The notes under the pieces are model-generated. The model had not been told where the DNA came from. It saw only the letters and a list, made by a program, of their open reading frames with translations, and did not search any database. Position numbers and translations under genes: made by a program. A stretch of DNA of 64,000 nt, from assembly GCF_900116645.1 (NCBI RefSeq), contig NZ_FPBO01000019.1:86208-150207 (forward strand). Direction: 5' to 3'. How positions within the stretch are numbered: position 1 is the first letter of the stretch; every line of letters starts with the position of its first letter. This document shows positions 60,298 through 64,000 of the stretch, piece by piece. The DNA comes from Pseudoduganella namucuonensis. Its GTDB lineage: Bacteria; Pseudomonadota; Gammaproteobacteria; Burkholderiales; Burkholderiaceae_D.

Positions 60298-61782
60298 ATG
60301 AACAGCGCTTACAAACGCATCGTCGTCGTCGGCGGCGGCACCGCCGGATGGATGACGGCCGTCGGGCTGGCGACCGCGCTACCGGCCTGCAAGGTGGAAC
60401 TGGTCGAATCGGAAGAGATCGGCATTGTGGGTGTCGGCGAGGCGACCTTCCCGATGATCCGCGCATTTCACAAGTCGACCGGCATTGACGAGGCCGAGTT
60501 CCTGCGCGCCACCAATGGCACCTTCAAGCTCGGCATCGAGTTTCGCGACTGGCGCGCCAAGGGCCAGCGCTTCTTCCATACCTTTGGCAATTTCGACGAC
60601 CTGACCGGCCCCGCCTGCCTGTGGGGCCAGTACCGCCGGGTCAACGCCCCCACGCTGGGCCCGCTGAGCGAGCAATGCCTGCCCAGCGTGATGGCCAGCC
60701 AGGGCCGCTTCGCCCCGCCGCCCAAAGAACAAGCCAATCTGTATAGCTACGCTTACCATTTCGATGCCAACCTGTACGCGGGCTTCCTGCGTGGCATCGC
60801 GCTCAAGAGGGGCGCGCGGCGCACCGAAGGGCGCATCGTCGAGGTCAAGCGCCGCGCCGACGGCGGCGTCGACCAGCTCAAGCTCGAAGATGGCCGCGTG
60901 GTGGCCGGCGACCTGTTTATCGACTGCTCCGGCTTTGTTTCCCTGCTGCTGGGCCGCGCCCTGGAAGAGCCTTTCGTCGATTTCAGCCGCTGGCTGCCGG
61001 TCGACCGGGCCTGGGCCGTGCCGAGCGAGCCGAGCGGACCCGAGCTCACGCCGCACACCGTCGCCACCGCGCTAGAAGCGGGCTGGACCTGGCGGATCCC
61101 GCTCAGCAACCGCATCGGCAACGGCCACGTGTTCGCCTCCCGCTACATCGACGAAGAGCGCGCGCGCACCCAATTGCTCGAACAGCTGGACGGCCCGGCC
61201 CTGGCAGAACCGCGCCTGCTGCGTTTTACCACCGGCCACCGCGAGCGCTTCTGGGTCCACAACGTGGTCGGGCTGGGCTTGTCGTCGGGCTTTTTGGAAC
61301 CGCTCGAATCGACCAGCATCCTCCTGATCCAGCGCGGCCTGGAAAAAATGATCGAACTGCTGCGCCCAGGCGCCCGGCCCGCCGCGGCGGCCGTGGCCAA
61401 CTACAACAGGGGCATGACCAGGGTGTTCGAGCGCATCCGCGACTTCCTCATCCTGCACTATTGCCTCACCGAACGCCGCGACAGCCAGCTGTGGCGCGAC
61501 ATGGCCAGCATGGAACTGCCAGAGACGCTGGACTTCAAGCTGCACGCCTGGCGCCAGACCGGCTCGCTGAACATGAACGGGGAAGAAGGTTTCGAAGCCA
61601 CCAGCTGGCTGGCGATCCACGCCGGCATGGGGAACTGGCCCGTACGCGCCGACCCCGTGCTCGCCGAGGTGCCGGCCGCGGAAGCGTTGCAAGCCCTGCA
61701 CCAGCGGCGCGACCATTACGCCGCCGTCGTGGCGACCATGCCGACCCATGAAGCTTTCCTGCGCCGCATGCTTGGGCGCTGA
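60298..61782 (+). CDS. Flavin-dependent (tryptophan-type) halogenase
   Basis: 494 residues. FAD motif GGGTAGW (near 13-19), the candidate catalytic Lys in FKLGIEFRDW (near 79), the halogenase signature WxWxIP as GWTWRIPL, and the active-site stretch SGFLEPLEST. All diagnostic motifs are therefore intact. CGAGGAGAAA precedes the ATG at 60298. Homologues are common beside TonB-dependent receptors and CAZyme genes in Xanthomonadales, Caulobacter and sphingomonads, where the substrate is mostly unknown. Here it sits between the PA14/TonB-like gene and a GH5 gene, with no biosynthetic cluster, so free tryptophan is not the only candidate substrate. Confidence 0.9.
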   Translation: MNSAYKRIVVVGGGTAGWMTAVGLATALPACKVELVESEEIGIVGVGEATFPMIRAFHKSTGIDEAEFLRATNGTFKLGIEFRDWRAKGQRFFHTFGNFDDLTGPACLWGQYRRVNAPTLGPLSEQCLPSVMASQGRFAPPPKEQANLYSYAYHFDANLYAGFLRGIALKRGARRTEGRIVEVKRRADGGVDQLKLEDGRVVAGDLFIDCSGFVSLLLGRALEEPFVDFSRWLPVDRAWAVPSEPSGPELTPHTVATALEAGWTWRIPLSNRIGNGHVFASRYIDEERARTQLLEQLDGPALAEPRLLRFTTGHRERFWVHNVVGLGLSSGFLEPLESTSILLIQRGLEKMIELLRPGARPAAAAVANYNRGMTRVFERIRDFLILHYCLTERRDSQLWRDMASMELPETLDFKLHAWRQTGSLNMNGEEGFEATSWLAIHAGMGNWPVRADPVLAEVPAAEALQALHQRRDHYAAVVATMPTHEAFLRRMLGR

Positions 61783-61974
61783 GCCGACAACGCCGCACCA
61801 GCTCCTGCAGCGCATCGCCAAGCCTTGTTAACCTCTCGCAGGTTTGGGGGCCATGGTCTGAGCTGTTCGCCATCACACTCGCACCTTGCGCGACCTTTTA
61901 TCTAATAGCGTTCTTATAACTCTGTCGTCACCCATCGAGTTGGCAGGCGAGCAGAAAAAGGACGCGGGATGGTA

Positions 61975-62288
61975 AGCACCGAAATAGCGCGAATGGCGAA
62001 GATATTACAAGGGTGCAGATAATCGCATTGATACTGCACTTCCTTGCGTTCGATATGCGGCGACGACGGCGCGGCCGCTGGCGCACAGGTGGTGATGGGC
62101 GCGAACGGCGGCCTGTTAAAGCGAGCAATAGCAAAATCTGCACGAGTACCGATACCAGTCGTGCAGAATTTTCACCCTAGGCCGTCATAGCGGGCGGCGG
62201 CGCATTTCAGCGGGTATTTTTGCCGCAATATTTGGGATAGACTCGGCTGGTTTGCTGGGCAGGTGGGGCCTCCCCCGTCCCGCAAGCG
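61975..62288 (+). repeat. ~310-bp dispersed repeat, copy C (upstream of second GH5)
   Basis: Begins AGCACCGAAATAGCGCGAATGG and continues with the same landmarks as A and B, with hairpin at 62133-62172 and TTTGGGATAGACTCGG. It ends about 115 bases before the GH5 start, in the sense orientation. Like copy A it is followed by CGGGCCGCGACCA. Bases 61783-61974 hold no gene I can support. Confidence 0.85.
62133..62172 (+). promoter_or_regulatory. Conserved hairpin in repeat copy C
   Basis: AAAAT-CTGCACG and CGTGCAG-AATTTT around a 15-base loop whose distal part differs from copies A and B. Confidence 0.55.
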
Positions 62289-62403
62289 GGCGGGCCGCGA
62301 CCACCACTGTAAAAGATGTAGTACCTGAACATTTCAGAAAAGGCTGTCTCGCGAGCGTGCTTTCATGTGCACCCATAATATTTATAATGACGAGGTAATT
62401 GAG

Positions 62404-63693
62404 ATGAAGAAAATTAGCTTAATCAGAACGACTCTTCTGATAGCTTTATTAGGAACCGTTGCGAGCGTACAAGCTAAAAAGACTTGCGATCCAACCCCGA
62501 TAGAACCCTATATTAAATTGTCTGGCGTCTCGACTGGCACCGCAAGCGTGACGGTTAATTCCGGCACTCAAATCACATTGTCGCCCGAGCCAAAAAAGCA
62601 TGGGTCCTGGTCATGGAGTGGCACCTGCGGGACATCAGGTTCCGCGCGTGAACAGACAATAAGCCCAACCTCCAGCTGTATTGCAACAGCTGTCTATACC
62701 AATAAGTGCGACGCAGAAACCACGCAAGATTTTACGGTTAAGGTTCCCCTTTATCCTAGCTATAATACCAGTCCAATTGCTCCGGATGCGACCGGCATGA
62801 GCAGTAACGCTACCCAGTTGGCTGCCAAAATGAAGCTGGGAACTAACATTGGAAATACAATGGAAGCTTGGGGTTGCAGCACACCGTCAGAGACTTGCTG
62901 GGGCCAGCCGATGGTGTCTGCCGCTTATGTCAAATTGGTCAAGGACAGCGGTTTTGACTCGATTCGAATTCCCGTATCCTGGGATCAGTATGCCGATCAG
63001 ACCACTGGCAAAATTAGTGACGCCTGGCTCAACCGCGTGAAGGAAGTGGTGCAGTATGCGGTGGATAACGGGCTCTACGTGATCGTTAATATCCATTGGG
63101 ATGGTGGTTGGTTGGAGCGTAATTTTTCCGAAGAAAAGAAGGAAGCTGTCAACGCCAAACAGAAAGCCTACTGGGAGCAAATTGCCACGCATCTGCGTGA
63201 CTTTGACGAGCATGTCTTGTTTGCTGGCGCCAACGAGCCTGATGCTCACTCTGCGGCCGAAATAGCCGTTCTTGACAGCTATCACCAAACATTTGTCGAT
63301 GCGGTTCGTTCGACGGGTGGTAAAAACGCTTATCGCGTGCTGGTGATCCAAGCCCCAAGAACCAACATCGATCTGGCTGCCAATGATTGGCATGTCATGC
63401 CGACCGACACGGTAACGGATCGCCAAATGGCTGAAGTTCATTTTTACCCATGGAGTTTTACGCTCCAGAGTCAAGATGAATGGTATTCACAGATGTTTTA
63501 TTACTGGGGCAACGGCTACCATTCGACGACCGATACTTATCGTAACTCGACGCGGGAGGAAGAAGCTTTTGTCGATGCAGAATTTGCTAAGATGAAAGCA
63601 AAATTTGCGGACCGAGGGATTCCAGTTGTGTTGGGGGAGTATGGTGCTATGTTGCGTACTTGTCGAGTCCCGTTTGATCATAAACACGTTTAA
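62404..63693 (+). pseudogene. GH5 endoglucanase-type gene truncated by IS481-family insertion
   Basis: A signal peptide ends at VQA (about 24), followed by an Ig-like/carbohydrate-binding-like domain (about 30-118, with GSWSWSGTCG and paired Cys), then GH5: KLGTNIGNTMEAWG, acid/base Glu in FAGANEP near 274, nucleophile Glu in VVLGEYGAM near 411. It is colinear with the GH5 lipoprotein at 44755-46062 up to MLRT, then the frame enters the insertion sequence at 63661 and ends CRVPFDHKHV. About 60 C-terminal residues, including the last barrel strands, are lost, so activity is doubtful. CGAGG precedes the ATG. More AT-rich than the genome average. Confidence 0.88.
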
Positions 63694-64000
63694 CGAATAA
63701 TTCGGGCTTCTGCCGCTGCCATTCCTTGAGCGCTTGGATCGGTGTCCTGGTGCCGATGGCGCGTTGTGGAATATGGTGGTTGTAGAGCTTGAGGTAGTTC
63801 AGCAAAGTCGTCTCCAGATCGGCCCTGCTATCGAAACGAGTCTGCCGCAGCAGTTCGTTAATCCGGCCATTAAACCGCTCCACCATGCCATTGGTTTGTG
63901 GATGACGCGGCGGCGCCAGGCGGTGCTCGACAGCGATGGCCGCGCAGGCCTTGTCGAAGGCGTGCTGGCCGCTGGGCTTCTTGTCCTTGGCCGCGAAGCG
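63647..64000 (-). CDS. IS481-family transposase, C-terminal part (continues beyond window)
   Basis: The frame is open to the last base, so the N-terminus lies to the right. Visible: HRLAPPRHPQTNGMVERFNG, the rve/DDE integrase-core end with its catalytic Glu, then NYLKLYNHHIPQRAIGTRTPIQALKEW, typical of IS481-family elements. It cuts and joins the element's ends. The last few codons (KYAT, stop) appear to read past the element end into the GH5 gene, suggesting the natural stop is supplied at the junction. Confidence 0.88.
   Translation of the reverse strand, partial: RFAAKDKKPSGQHAFDKACAAIAVEHRLAPPRHPQTNGMVERFNGRINELLRQTRFDSRADLETTLLNYLKLYNHHIPQRAIGTRTPIQALKEWQRQKPELFVKRVYDQTGLDKYAT
63661..64000 (-). 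mobile_element. IS481-family insertion sequence, one end visible
   Basis: The junction with the GH5 gene is placed at 63660/63661, where similarity to the GH5 paralogue ceases and TGTCGAGTCC begins; TG at an element end is usual for this family. The other end and any target duplication are outside the window. The precise boundary is accurate to a few bases only. Confidence 0.8.

Overview
The window is GC-rich, densely coded DNA from a betaproteobacterium. The gene content fits Oxalobacteraceae (Massilia, Duganella or Janthinobacterium group): a JDVT-CTERM protein with its dedicated protease, DUF3570/DUF4266 genes, a TorF-type porin and a kinase-AAA-GGDEF giant. The genus is inferred. No rRNA, tRNA or CRISPR array was seen.

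Layout. 1-2295: end of an aldehyde dehydrogenase gene, a cupin and a tartrate/isopropylmalate-type dehydrogenase, followed by a small Gly-rich protein and a chemotaxis receptor. 4576-15509: two divergent operons. Leftward are an ECF sigma factor, a zinc-finger anti-sigma factor, a subtilase and a TorF-like porin, with ATGA overlaps between the first three. Rightward are a glutamic intramembrane protease, a cytochrome c/five-repeat JDVT-CTERM surface protein, TlpA, DUF4266 lipoprotein, DUF3570, DsbD and TrxB. Both operons start from the same promoter architecture (TTGAACC, 16 bp, GTAT) in inverted orientation. I read this as one autoregulated envelope system that builds a disulfide- and heme-containing surface protein; it is the best candidate for an undescribed system here. 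15659-20713: a 1684-residue Ser/Thr kinase-AAA-GAF-diguanylate cyclase. 20732-25825: a 2-oxoadipate dioxygenase (HglS/DUF1338), an FAD 2-hydroxyacid dehydrogenase and an amino-acid permease, with a divergent LysR regulator, probably the lower part of lysine catabolism. 25822-33265: a GMC oxidase, OmpW, SDR, acyl-CoA ligase, hydrolase and enoyl-CoA hydratase cluster, with a TetR regulator and four ATAACnnnGTTAT operators. 33300-38353: DUF2147, a quinone-oxidoreductase-like enzyme, an old yellow enzyme, two SDRs and a second TetR with its own ATGATGnnCATCAT operators. 38544-43305: a TonB-dependent receptor, an MFS exporter and a LysR regulator.

43283-64000 is an accessory island for plant cell-wall polysaccharide (xyloglucan, arabinoxylan, arabinan). 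It holds a DUF1593 protein, a GH5 lipoprotein, GH74, GH43-CBM6, a second GH43 broken by a stop codon, GH62, GH51, a fused double GH43, a TonB-like PA14 protein, a flavin-dependent halogenase, and a second GH5 cut by an IS481-family element that runs off the right edge. Base composition swings sharply: 49250-52340 is AT-rich and looks Bacteroidetes-derived, while its neighbours are GC-rich. A ~310-bp repeat containing a conserved hairpin occurs three times, each just upstream of a secreted-enzyme gene or gene remnant in the same orientation. It may be a shared control module.
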